DNA from: Pseudomonadota bacterium
GTDB taxonomy: Bacteria; Pseudomonadota; Gammaproteobacteria; Halothiobacillales; Halothiobacillaceae
NCBI GenBank assembly: GCA_021795795.1
Contig: JAJYPA010000306.1
Coordinates: 1-9,280 of the forward strand
Direction: 5' to 3'
DNA: 9,280 bases
The notes beneath the pieces were generated by a model. The model saw only the letters and a list, made by a program, of their open reading frames with translations, had not been told where the DNA came from and did no database searches. Shown here in pieces: positions 1 through 5,990 of the stretch. Both the position numbers and the translations under genes were made by a program. The first letter of the stretch is position 1. Each line of letters begins with the position of its first letter.

Positions 1-217
1 CCTTGCGTGCCAACCGGCGTCGAGCGACTTCGAGCAAGTCGCGGTCAGCCAGTTCCTCCACCAGCGATTCAAAAACTTCCGGGTTGACCATATAGAACGC
101 CGGACGATTGTGATTGAGCACCGCCACGGGGCGTGCTCCCGCGTCCCGGAGCACGCTGGCTGGGTTCTTCTTGAACTCGGTCATACTGATGGAGTAATCG
201 GCGTAAATGGGTTCCAT
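1..217 (-). CDS. stbD: Phd/YefM-family antitoxin, StbD-like (3' end beyond the window)
   Basis: Reading the minus strand from the ATG at 217-215 gives 72 codons without a stop up to the window edge. The N-terminus reads SISMTEFKKNPASVL, followed by ARPVAVLNHNRPAFYMV and PEVFESLVEEL. This is the StbD/Phd/YefM pattern: a DNA-binding N-terminal domain, then a helix leading into the toxin-binding tail. Family members run to about 80-90 residues, so only a short tail is missing. The start is supported by AGGAG nine bases upstream on the minus strand. Antitoxins of this family neutralise a RelE/ParE-fold toxin and repress their own promoter. The toxin gene normally follows and would lie left of position 1, unseen. 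Family membership is confident; StbD rather than another Phd subgroup rests on recalled sequence similarity. Confidence 0.88.
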   Translation of the reverse strand, partial: MEPIYADYSISMTEFKKNPASVLRDAGARPVAVLNHNRPAFYMVNPEVFESLVEELADRDLLEVARRRLARK

Positions 218-258
218 GATGATGTGCTCCTGCATTCCGCATAATGCTAACAGGGCCA

Positions 259-287
259 AATATAGAGCCGATAACGGCGCTTTTCAA
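259..287 (-). promoter_or_regulatory. Sigma70-type promoter of the antitoxin gene
   Basis: On the minus strand a -35 hexamer TTGAAA (287-282) and a -10 hexamer TATATT (264-259) are separated by exactly 17 bases. Each matches the consensus at five of six positions. Transcription would start near 252 and leave a short leader before the antitoxin ATG at 217. This is the best-looking promoter in the window. Confidence 0.7.
267..278. promoter_or_regulatory. Candidate antitoxin operator in the promoter spacer
   Basis: GCCG-ATAA-CGGC is a perfect 4+4 inverted repeat lying wholly between the -35 and -10 hexamers of the antitoxin promoter. Phd/YefM antitoxins bind short palindromes overlapping their own promoter, so the position fits autorepression. 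A second small palindrome, GCATAATGC (239-247), sits in the leader. The palindromes are seen; operator function is inferred. Confidence 0.45.
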
Positions 288-309
288 GAGGTTGCCGGAT
301 GGAAAATAA

Positions 310-340
310 AAAATGGCTCGGTATTTTCAAGGGGTGAGGC
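310..340 (+). repeat. Dispersed leader repeat, copy A
   Basis: This copy contains GGCTCGGTATTTTCAA followed by GGGGTGAGGC. The first 21 bases (310-330) are identical to 6426-6446, and a close relative occurs at 5902-5934. It lies in the non-coding gap between the divergent antitoxin gene and the operon starting at 536, about 120 bases before the DnaA boxes. No ORF explains the conservation. Its role is unknown; an iteron, operator or RNA leader element are the options. Confidence 0.7.
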
Positions 341-449
341 GGCAAGCGAACCCTGAATCTGCGTCAGGCGCGAGCATTGGCGGAATGTTTCAGAGTGTCA
401 GAGCAGGTATTTTTGGGATTGTCTAAGCATTTTCAAGGAGCAGGATATA

Positions 450-469
450 TTTTCCACATGTTATCCACA
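450..469 (+). promoter_or_regulatory. Two tandem DnaA boxes in AT-rich DNA (origin candidate)
   Basis: TTTTCCACA (450-458) and TTATCCACA (461-469) lie in the same orientation two bases apart, so they repeat every 11 bases, about one helical turn. The second is the perfect consensus DnaA box and the first fits TTWTNCACA. The flanks are AT-rich (GATATATTTT just before). Paired DnaA boxes are typical of replication origins of theta plasmids and some integrative elements. No initiator gene is recognised beside them, so an origin is a reasonable but unproven reading. DnaA-regulated transcription of the operon at 536 is the alternative. Confidence 0.6.
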
Positions 470-535
470 GCTAGTCGCTTCGCTTGGAGTGATAGCCGCG
501 ATACAATTATTTTGAACTATTAAGAGAGGTTGAAA

Positions 536-1111
536 ATGACAATTGGGAAGAAGGAACGGCTTAGATGGCAAGAAAGACTTGGAAGGCTAAACCGGGAAGT
601 GCCCGAAATCTTGATGGCCTACCTGGTGTGCTCCTTCCCGGTGCTGTGTCTGGTGCATGGAACTCAATGGAATCTGGCCGTGTCCACGATTTTGTTCGGA
701 ATCCTCCTGCTGCTCGTGGGATTCATGCTGATCCCCCACGGAATATGGAAGGAGGGCTCGACATTCAGCAAGGCTTGGCATACTTATGATCGCGAGCTGC
801 GGGACAAGTCACTTTTGAATGTGCTCCTGGAACCCAGACGGCTCTGGAAAGACTGCGTGCACAACATGGTGCCCGTATTCAGGAGCGGCGGGGTATACAG
901 GATCACCCACCAGAGACAACACAGGAGGATAAACCACCTCGCACTCGCCAGACGCACCAGTGCTGGGCACGGAGCGGCCACCAAGGCTGGCGATGACGGC
1001 GACGGCGATGGCGACGGAGAACCGCCCCGACCCCGATCTTCCCACACACCCACACCACCGCTTCATCATAGCCTCACCCACTCCCTGATCATCGCCGGGG
1101 GTGCCCAGTGA
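536..1111 (+). CDS. Small membrane protein with two predicted helices and a low-complexity tail
   Basis: I do not recognise this 191-residue protein. A charged N-terminus (about residues 5-20, many R/K/E) precedes two hydrophobic segments at about 24-41 and 47-66, which predict an inner-membrane helical hairpin. A soluble part rich in R, H and W follows. From about residue 120 the sequence is low complexity: a GDDGDGDGDG run at about 152-161, then a P/H/T-rich stretch. The ATG at 536 is preferred over an in-frame TTG at 530 because AGAGAGG (523-529) lies six bases before it. The stop overlaps the next start as GTGA at 1108-1111, which supports translation of the odd tail. It is the first gene of a three-gene operon. 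A weak -10 like hexamer TACAAT lies at 502-507 without a good -35. Entry-exclusion or secretion-related roles are possible but unsupported. Confidence 0.65.
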   Translation: MTIGKKERLRWQERLGRLNREVPEILMAYLVCSFPVLCLVHGTQWNLAVSTILFGILLLLVGFMLIPHGIWKEGSTFSKAWHTYDRELRDKSLLNVLLEPRRLWKDCVHNMVPVFRSGGVYRITHQRQHRRINHLALARRTSAGHGAATKAGDDGDGDGDGEPPRPRSSHTPTPPLHHSLTHSLIIAGGAQ

Positions 1112-1458
1112 GAGCGCCCAGCACAAATCGGCAACAGGTCCGCCCGTGCCCCACAGTTGGCATGGACATCAAATTCGCCATCGCCCTCCCAGAGTTGGCC
1201 GCCGCCATCGGCGCCAACCCCCGGTCGATGCGCAACGCCTTTTATCTCAAGCCTCATGACTTCCCTATAGCTATCTATTTGCCTGGGACCAGAGGCCCTC
1301 GCTTCCTGGTATCCGATGTTCAAGTCTGGCTGGAGGCCCGCAAGACTCCCGCGCCGCCGCCGCCGCCAGTCACACCAAAACCTCAACAAGGCCGCCCACG
1401 CAAGGCTTCCGCCGCGCAAATCGCCCGTGCCCGGCAGGGCAAAGGCGATGCGGCATGA
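1108..1458 (+). CDS. AlpA/excisionase-like winged-helix DNA-binding protein
   Basis: This 116-residue basic protein has the layout of MerR-superfamily excisionase/AlpA-type domains: ALPELAAAIGANPRSMRNAF (about 26-45) looks like the helix-turn-helix, and GPRFLVSDVQVWLEAR (about 63-78) looks like the wing with its closing helix. A run of prolines (about 81-91) links this to a basic tail with GRPRK (95-99), which resembles an AT-hook core. Such proteins bind short direct repeats and act as transcription regulators or directionality factors. The GTG start overlaps the upstream stop and has GGGGG six bases before it. An in-frame ATG at 1162 would remove 18 residues but has a poor ribosome site. 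The next gene overlaps as ATGA at 1455-1458. A regulator of this element is likely; its target is unknown, though the dispersed repeats are candidates. Confidence 0.72.
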   Translation: MRAPSTNRQQVRPCPTVGMDIKFAIALPELAAAIGANPRSMRNAFYLKPHDFPIAIYLPGTRGPRFLVSDVQVWLEARKTPAPPPPPVTPKPQQGRPRKASAAQIARARQGKGDAA

Positions 1459-1862
1459 GCACGGTGAGCACGTTCAACCTGCCCGACCTGGATCAGCGAG
1501 TAGCAGCCCTGCGCTGGTACATTGATGCCGCGCGGGCCATCGCCCCAGATGACCCCATCCACCTCCTGATGGCGACCACTGCAATCAATCTGCAAGCCGC
1601 GGCAGACAGGGTGGCGTGCCGCCGCCACCCCACCCCCGACTTTCGCCACTCCCAAATGGAGGCCGCGAAGATCGTGGCGTCCGCCCTTGGGCTGGAGCCA
1701 TGCACGTTCCGGGCTAACAAGCCCTGGCTGCTGCTGCAGCAAAAGGGCCTTGGCGAAGGGATCGGGTTCCGGACGCTTGGCGTCCGGAGCCGGCGATACA
1801 CCCAGGAGGCTGTGGACTACCTGATAGCCCATTGGGATCTGACCCGGATGGCGATGCGCTGA
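1455..1862 (+). CDS. Hypothetical protein, possible winged-helix C-terminus
   Basis: This 135-residue protein is not recognised. The N-terminal half (about 10-55) looks helical, with DLDQRVAALRWYIDAARAI and LLMATTAINLQAAADRV. The C-terminal half contains EAAKIVASALGLEPCTFRANK (about 69-89), a possible helix-turn-helix, and SRRYTQEAVDYLIAHWD (about 112-128). The latter parallels the RFLVSDVQVWLEAR segment of the preceding gene product, so the two may share the excisionase-like fold; this is inference from pattern only. Translation is coupled to the upstream gene by an ATGA overlap, with AAAGG about nine bases before the start. It is the last gene before the hairpin at 1960-1977. A regulator of replication or conjugation genes is plausible. 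Confidence 0.62.
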   Translation: MSTVSTFNLPDLDQRVAALRWYIDAARAIAPDDPIHLLMATTAINLQAAADRVACRRHPTPDFRHSQMEAAKIVASALGLEPCTFRANKPWLLLQQKGLGEGIGFRTLGVRSRRYTQEAVDYLIAHWDLTRMAMR

Positions 1863-1913
1863 TCCGACACGGCGATCAGGTCCAGCTCATCCCCATAACC
1901 ATAACCAGATGCC

Positions 1914-1951
1914 AGGAAAAGTTTGCTCGGTAAATCCACTACGGGAAAGAC
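1914..1951 (+). repeat. Dispersed leader repeat, diverged copy D
   Basis: GCTCGGTAAATCCACTACGG followed by GAAAGA resembles copy B (GCTCGGTATTTCC-AACGGGAAAC), sharing GCTCGGTA, TCC and ACGGGAAA with a two-base insertion. It lies in the 152-base gap before the large helicase gene, about 65 bases from the start codon. Copies B and C also lie 60-90 bases before a start, so position supports homology even though the match is weaker. Confidence 0.4.
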
Positions 1952-1959
1952 ACAAAAAA

Positions 1960-1984
1960 GGCCAGCGGGCGCTGGCCTCTCTCT
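1960..1984 (+). terminator. Hairpin terminator or attenuator before the helicase gene
   Basis: GGCCAGCG-GG-CGCTGGCC (1960-1977) is a perfect 8-bp stem, preceded by a run of A (1954-1959) and followed by the pyrimidine tract TCTCTCTT. The T-tract is weak for an intrinsic terminator. The hairpin ends about 27 bases before the helicase ribosome site at 2005-2008. It could end the three-gene operon, partly attenuate read-through into the helicase gene, or, from the A-run side, stop minus-strand transcripts. Confidence 0.5.
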
Positions 1985-2014
1985 TACTTCACAAAACACA
2001 CGTTGGAGATAATC

Positions 2015-5000
2015 ATGGAAACCGAAGTTGATGTCAAGAACGCCGCCGCCGCTAACGCCGCCGCCGCTTCAGTCCGTCAGGGTTCAGTCCGTCAGAGCGC
2101 CGCCCTGACCCGCTGGACAGCCGCACGCCCGGCGTCCCAAGAGCAGATCGCAGACGCCACCGGCTGTGGCCAGGACCTGGCCCAACACATGGCAGGTCTG
2201 GATCTGCGACTTGACGCGAAAACCAGACATGGGAAGAAACAAAGCATTCTGTTCCCCCTGTTCTCCCGGCAAACCGGCGGCAGGTTGGAAGTGTCGGCCA
2301 TTCAATTCCTGACCGACAAAAGTGACCCCATGGACTTCATGGGCGCCACGGAGACCCGGCTATTACGGAATCAGGAAGCCGCAGTGACGGTGCTGCCGAT
2401 GATCATCCCCCAGGCCAAGGACGTGAATGAAAAAACCATCAAGCGCCCAAACAATCTGATGCTGGTCATGGGCGGCAAAGACGCTTTGGTCTTGAACCTG
2501 GTCACCGGCATCGAGACCGTGGCCCTGCCCTCCCCGCGCATCCCCCACCACCTGGCGGAGAAATGGGCGAAAGGTGAGAAGCATCAGATATGGATCTGCG
2601 GCGCGGTGGAATGGGAAATGAAAGAGATACTGACCCGCCTGCAGGATGCGGGCTTTGCCGGGCACATCCGCTGGACGGGCAACCCTCTCGCCCGCGTCAT
2701 GCCTGGCGCGGAACCAGAGCCTTCGGAGGATGGCAAACCCGTATTGAACGAGATGAATGCGGAGATCCTGCGGGACGACGCCTGGGTGACATACCTGACG
2801 GGCGGACCGGACGCGGTGAAAGCGCTGTTGGCAGGTAGCGTCACCGTGCAGCGCAAACCCAAAAAGCTCAAGACGGACAAAAAAGCCGAGTCCCCGGCAA
2901 AAAACGCCGAGAGAGCCCTGAACACACATCGTCAGACCGGCAAGAAACGCCACGACCAGGACATGTACTACACCTCCTGCGACGATGCCGGCGACTTCCT
3001 GAATCAGGTCCTCCACGAAGGAGGCGAACATGTGTCCGGGCTGGTGGCCACCACCGGCACCGGCAAGACCCGCGCCATCGTGGCACGCATGCTGATGGAC
3101 ACGGACCACGCGTACATCTACGGCGCACCCACGAATGACCTCGCCCAGGAAACCTACCATGCGGCGCTCCAAATGCAGGATCGGATGTTCCAGGAGGGAA
3201 CACTGAAACAGAAGCGCTCCCTGCGCTTTCATGAACCCCGAAGCGAAGAAAACTGCGAGCGTTGGCAGGTCGTCACCTTCCTCCAGACCGAAAACCGCGC
3301 ACCCTGGGCACAGGGATGCCAGATCAAGGACCTTGCGGACGGCGTCAAAGGGGACTGCCCGCACGCCAATCAGTGCAAAAACCATGGGTATTTGGCCAGT
3401 CTGGACGCCTCCAAAAAGAGCGAAGTTGTGTTCACCGTCCACCAGGCGCTGACGGGCGATTCCTCCTTACTGGGGTATTTCGGAGGAATGGGATCCTGGG
3501 AAGAAGGCGGAAACTCGGAAGAGCGGCTCATCATTGTGGACGAGTACATCCCAATGTTCTCAAGACTCGAAATGCGGGTCGATGATATCCTGAAAAACAT
3601 TCTCGCGGCCGACAAGCGCATTGACCAAAGGTGGATCGAGCGATATGCCGAGCGGGTGATCGACCACAAGATGTACTCCAGCGAAGAACGCAGGAAAATG
3701 GCCGGGGATGCATTCGTCTGGTACGACCTGCATTACCGCCCGGTCATGCAGGGGATCATGGCGCAGGTCGCGGAACACGCTGATCCCAAGAAGGATCCGA
3801 AGCCGCGGGATGTGAAGATATCCGGCGCCTGGGCCGATTTTATGCAGAGTTATCCCGATCGCCCAAAATGGTTGGACCAGATGGACGGGTCCACGCTGGG
3901 CGAGCGTCCCTACCTGGTAGGAAGCCGGGATCAATGGATACTCCCCAGGCTATGGCTGGATGCCCTGTATCTGGCCCTGAAACAGGATCTGGGTGTGTTC
4001 TTCTACGACGGCAAGCTGATCGTTGGCCGGGAATCCGGGCTGTTCAAAACGCTCCTGAAACAGGGCGGCTACCTGCTGGATGCCACCATGCCCCAGGGGC
4101 ATCAGGCCGTAATCCGCCAATTCCAGGGCGGGAAAAACGGCGAAAAGAAAGGCACCATCATCGACGTGCCGGTGTGCCAGCCTTTCCTGAAACTCATGCA
4201 GGTGCTGGACGGCAACAAGCATGGCCGGGCATCTCTGGGGAAAAAAGCCCTCCCGCGGGAGATCGGAAAATTCCTCATCGCATGGCTGGAGCTGCTCGCG
4301 ATTCATGGAGCCGGTAATACCTCGGCGCTGACCCACATGCCGATCCGCTATATCCTCACCGCCGTGTTCGCCGGGCCGGAAGAATTCCACACCGTTTTCT
4401 CCTACATGGACGAGGAGAAAGCCGCCAGAATGGCGGAGAAAGTGCTCCGATGGCTGGATGACAAAGGCTGGACCTGCGGCGGCAAGGAGTGGCTGAAGCT
4501 ACTGAAGGACATGGACATCCCCGCGAACCCGGAGGACGCGCGTGAAAAATACGGGGTCACCCTGGAGGACGTCGCCATGCTGGGCCACTGGGGCAACGAT
4601 GACCGTGGGCATAACCGCTGGGAGCAGGCATCGGCGATGCTGATCTGGGGCGCGCCGCTCAAGACCCCGCAGGAATACCAAATCGAATATCACATCCATC
4701 GGGCTATCATGAAAAAGCATGGCATCGAACTGGAATACTGGGACGGCAGCGTGGAGAAAGGCCTGACCATCGCCACGAACGGCGGAGAGGATGAACTGGA
4801 TTGCTCATTCCCGCTGCCTACCGTAGCAGATGCCAGAAAATATGTACTGTCCAGCCTGAACGCCCAGATCGCCCAGGGCGTAGGCCGTCTGCGCGGCGTG
4901 CGGCGCACGGAGGCGAACCCGGCTGCGGTCATCATGTACCTCGGCGATTTTCCTGTCGCCGCCGTGGAGGGCGGCGATTACCACCTGCCGACCATCGCTT

Positions 5001-5479
5001 ACCAAACCTCCTTCCAGAGTCACCTGTGCCAGGTGGCCACGAAAGAGAGCATGGCGGTCTCTGTCATATCCGCCATGGAGGGCGGACGAACTTGCCTGCA
5101 GGAGATCTGCGATGCCGTGAATGGTCACATCCGCGACATGAAGCTATCCCTCCCGAAGATGGGCAAGGACGCCGCACGCAACCTGCTGAACCGGATACGG
5201 AGTTACGCCGTTACGATGGGAGTCAGTCTGGCTGAGGCGGCCCGGATGCTGGCCGAAAAGGTCATCGCCTGGATCATGGCACCATCGGGGATTCTGGCTC
5301 CAGAGTCCTTCTATGCGACCCCGGAAGTATACGCCAGGCACATCAGCGACGACCCGGACTGGATAGCCTCTGTGGCCATCCTGGCGAATATCCTGGAACC
5401 GCTGGACCCCAGCGCACGGGAGGCCCGCGAGGGATGCGGGCGGTGGCGCATGCCGGACGGCACACTCACCACATTCTAG
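2015..5479 (+). CDS. Large primase/helicase-like protein: degenerate Toprim-like segment plus XPD/DinG-like SF2 helicase
   Basis: This 1154-residue protein combines two parts. The N-terminus has SILFPLF (77-83) and a GGRLEVSAIQFLT segment, as in phage/plasmid primases before their Toprim domain. Next comes LMLVMGGKDALVLNLVTG (about 147-164) with a strand-helix-like match around 191-220. This resembles Toprim, but the acidic motif residues are missing (MGGKDA instead of an EG-type motif; CGAVEW where a DxD would be). The helicase part has Walker A TGTGKT (347-352), GAPTNDLA (motif Ia, about 370-377), LIIVDEY (Walker B, 505-511), LLDATMP (motif III-like, 687-693) and QGVGRLRG (motif VI, 954-961). 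Cysteines 414, 435, 448 and 454 lie between Walker A and B, as in XPD/DinG iron-sulfur helicases. Start: the ATG at 2015 has GGAG six bases upstream; an in-frame TTG at 2003 overlaps that site. Likely role: DNA unwinding in replication or transfer of the element. Helicase assignment is confident; the Toprim and Fe-S readings are inferred. Confidence 0.85.
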   Translation: METEVDVKNAAAANAAAASVRQGSVRQSAALTRWTAARPASQEQIADATGCGQDLAQHMAGLDLRLDAKTRHGKKQSILFPLFSRQTGGRLEVSAIQFLTDKSDPMDFMGATETRLLRNQEAAVTVLPMIIPQAKDVNEKTIKRPNNLMLVMGGKDALVLNLVTGIETVALPSPRIPHHLAEKWAKGEKHQIWICGAVEWEMKEILTRLQDAGFAGHIRWTGNPLARVMPGAEPEPSEDGKPVLNEMNAEILRDDAWVTYLTGGPDAVKALLAGSVTVQRKPKKLKTDKKAESPAKNAERALNTHRQTGKKRHDQDMYYTSCDDAGDFLNQVLHEGGEHVSGLVATTGTGKTRAIVARMLMDTDHAYIYGAPTNDLAQETYHAALQMQDRMFQEGTLKQKRSLRFHEPRSEENCERWQVVTFLQTENRAPWAQGCQIKDLADGVKGDCPHANQCKNHGYLASLDASKKSEVVFTVHQALTGDSSLLGYFGGMGSWEEGGNSEERLIIVDEYIPMFSRLEMRVDDILKNILAADKRIDQRWIERYAERVIDHKMYSSEERRKMAGDAFVWYDLHYRPVMQGIMAQVAEHADPKKDPKPRDVKISGAWADFMQSYPDRPKWLDQMDGSTLGERPYLVGSRDQWILPRLWLDALYLALKQDLGVFFYDGKLIVGRESGLFKTLLKQGGYLLDATMPQGHQAVIRQFQGGKNGEKKGTIIDVPVCQPFLKLMQVLDGNKHGRASLGKKALPREIGKFLIAWLELLAIHGAGNTSALTHMPIRYILTAVFAGPEEFHTVFSYMDEEKAARMAEKVLRWLDDKGWTCGGKEWLKLLKDMDIPANPEDAREKYGVTLEDVAMLGHWGNDDRGHNRWEQASAMLIWGAPLKTPQEYQIEYHIHRAIMKKHGIELEYWDGSVEKGLTIATNGGEDELDCSFPLPTVADARKYVLSSLNAQIAQGVGRLRGVRRTEANPAAVIMYLGDFPVAAVEGGDYHLPTIAYQTSFQSHLCQVATKESMAVSVISAMEGGRTCLQEICDAVNGHIRDMKLSLPKMGKDAARNLLNRIRSYAVTMGVSLAEAARMLAEKVIAWIMAPSGILAPESFYATPEVYARHISDDPDWIASVAILANILEPLDPSAREAREGCGRWRMPDGTLTTF
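2039..2097 (+). repeat. Two adjacent 15-bp tandem duplications inside the helicase gene
   Basis: AACGCCGCCGCCGCT occurs twice in a row (2039-2053 and 2054-2068). It is directly followed by TTCAGTCCGTCAGGG and TTCAGTCCGTCAGAG (2068-2082 and 2083-2097). They encode NAAAA-NAAAA-SVRQG-SVRQS near the N-terminus (residues 9-28). Both units are 15 bp and keep the frame, so the N-terminal extension tolerates length change. Replication slippage is the likely origin. Confidence 0.8.
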
Positions 5480-5672
5480 CCGCCAAGCCGCACCTCATCA
5501 CCAACCATCAACGAATCCGGACTCCGTCCCGGAGGGAAAACCGCGTCCGCAATCCGACGAAGATCGCCAAAATGCCGCACACGGCTGTCCAAAACCGTCC
5601 GCCAACACGGAAAACCGCCCGCAGACGGCTCGCAGGCGGCCATCACCGGACAAAAAACCACCGAAAGAACCC
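5480..5672. other. Non-coding region with A-tracts at helical spacing, possible degenerate iterons
   Basis: No convincing gene lies here. AAAA tracts followed by a CCG-containing segment start at 5537, 5569, 5591, 5611 and 5654: AAAACCGCGTCCGC, AAAATGCCGCACACGG, AAAACCGTCCGCC, AAAACCGCCCGC and AAAACCACCG. The steps are 32, 22, 20 and 43 bases, near 3, 2, 2 and 4 helical turns. Such phasing predicts intrinsic DNA curvature, and the shared core could be a worn iteron set. It sits directly after the primase/helicase-like gene. The spacing is seen; curvature or initiator binding is inferred. Confidence 0.35.
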
Positions 5673-5709
5673 CGGCGGACCGTGTCCGCCGTCGTTTCCG
5701 ACCGGAAAC
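5673..5709. repeat. Two back-to-back hairpins
   Basis: CGGCGGAC-CGT-GTCCGCCG (5673-5691) is a perfect 8-bp stem with a 3-base loop. Two bases later GTTTCC-GACC-GGAAAC (5694-5709) forms a 6-bp stem. The second resembles TTTCC-AACG-GGAAA inside repeat copy B (5916-5929). No T-run follows, so neither is an obvious intrinsic terminator. Single-strand initiation or protein-binding hairpins near a replication origin are possible. Confidence 0.5.
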
Positions 5710-5731
5710 CAGATCGACTGTGGCAATTTTA

Positions 5732-5791
5732 ACACCCCCGTCGGCCGTGTATGGATACCTGTTTTACAGTGCCGATGGGGGTGTGTTTTTT
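5732..5791 (+). terminator. Strong intrinsic terminator after the helicase gene
   Basis: ACACCCCCGTCGGC (5732-5745) pairs with GCCGATGGGGGTGT (5771-5784) over 14 bp with one G-U pair, around a 25-base loop that holds a small GTAT-GG-ATAC palindrome. A run of six T (5786-5791) follows one base later. This fits a rho-independent terminator for transcripts reading rightward from the helicase gene, 253 bases past its stop. Confidence 0.75.
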
Positions 5792-5821
5792 CTGATTCAT
5801 CAACTCCAAGTTCAGCGTCAA

Positions 5822-5893
5822 CGGTGGTTTGTGGTGGAAGGAAAAGAAAAGGCCGCCGCAACCCACCTCTTTTCCCACCACCACAAACCACCG
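5822..5893. repeat. Long inverted repeat with a 20-base loop
   Basis: The arms 5822-5837 and 5878-5893 are perfectly complementary over 16 bp (CGGTGGTTTGTGGTGG). After two mismatches pairing resumes for GGAAAAGA, giving 26-base arms (5822-5847 and 5868-5893) around 20 bases. A related arm-like sequence, GGTGGTGAAGGGTGGTGGGA followed by AAGAAAG, occurs at 6349-6375 before the next repeat copy. No T-run follows. As DNA this could form a cruciform; as RNA a stable stem in the leader of the gene at 5991. Confidence 0.8.
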
Positions 5894-5901
5894 CGAGGGG
5901 G

Positions 5902-5934
5902 AAATCGGCTCGGTATTTCCAACGGGAAACAGGC
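5902..5934 (+). repeat. Dispersed leader repeat, copy B
   Basis: GGCTCGGTATTTCCAACGGG followed by AAACAGGC matches copies A and C with a few substitutions. It lies just after the long inverted repeat and 57 bases before the gene at 5991. ACAGG (5929-5933) and CCTGT (5945-5949) can form a short stem just downstream. Conservation outside any gene points to a regulatory or structural role. Confidence 0.65.
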
Positions 5935-5990
5935 GCGGCTTTGCCCTGTAAGAATGGAAACGTGGGATTGATGGAATTAAGGAGACGCCA

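Noticed and set aside
69..287. 72-codon minus-strand frame overlapping the antitoxin
   Set aside because: The neighbouring minus frame starting at 217 gives a clear StbD/Phd protein with a ribosome site; this one would begin inside its promoter.
508..513. TATTTT as -10 hexamer for the operon at 536
   Set aside because: The only -35 candidate at a usable distance, TTGGAG (484-489), matches three of six positions with an 18-base spacer, too weak to annotate.
1066..1832. Minus-strand frames opposite the two small regulator-like genes
   Set aside because: The plus strand shows a chain of 4-nt start/stop overlaps and a winged-helix pattern; the minus frames have no ribosome sites.
2003..2014. 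TTG start for the helicase gene
   Set aside because: The TTG overlaps the GGAG that serves the ATG at 2015.
2363..3442. 359-codon minus-strand open frame inside the helicase gene
   Set aside because: The opposite frame encodes helicase motifs including Walker A; the antisense product has no recognisable pattern and no ribosome site.
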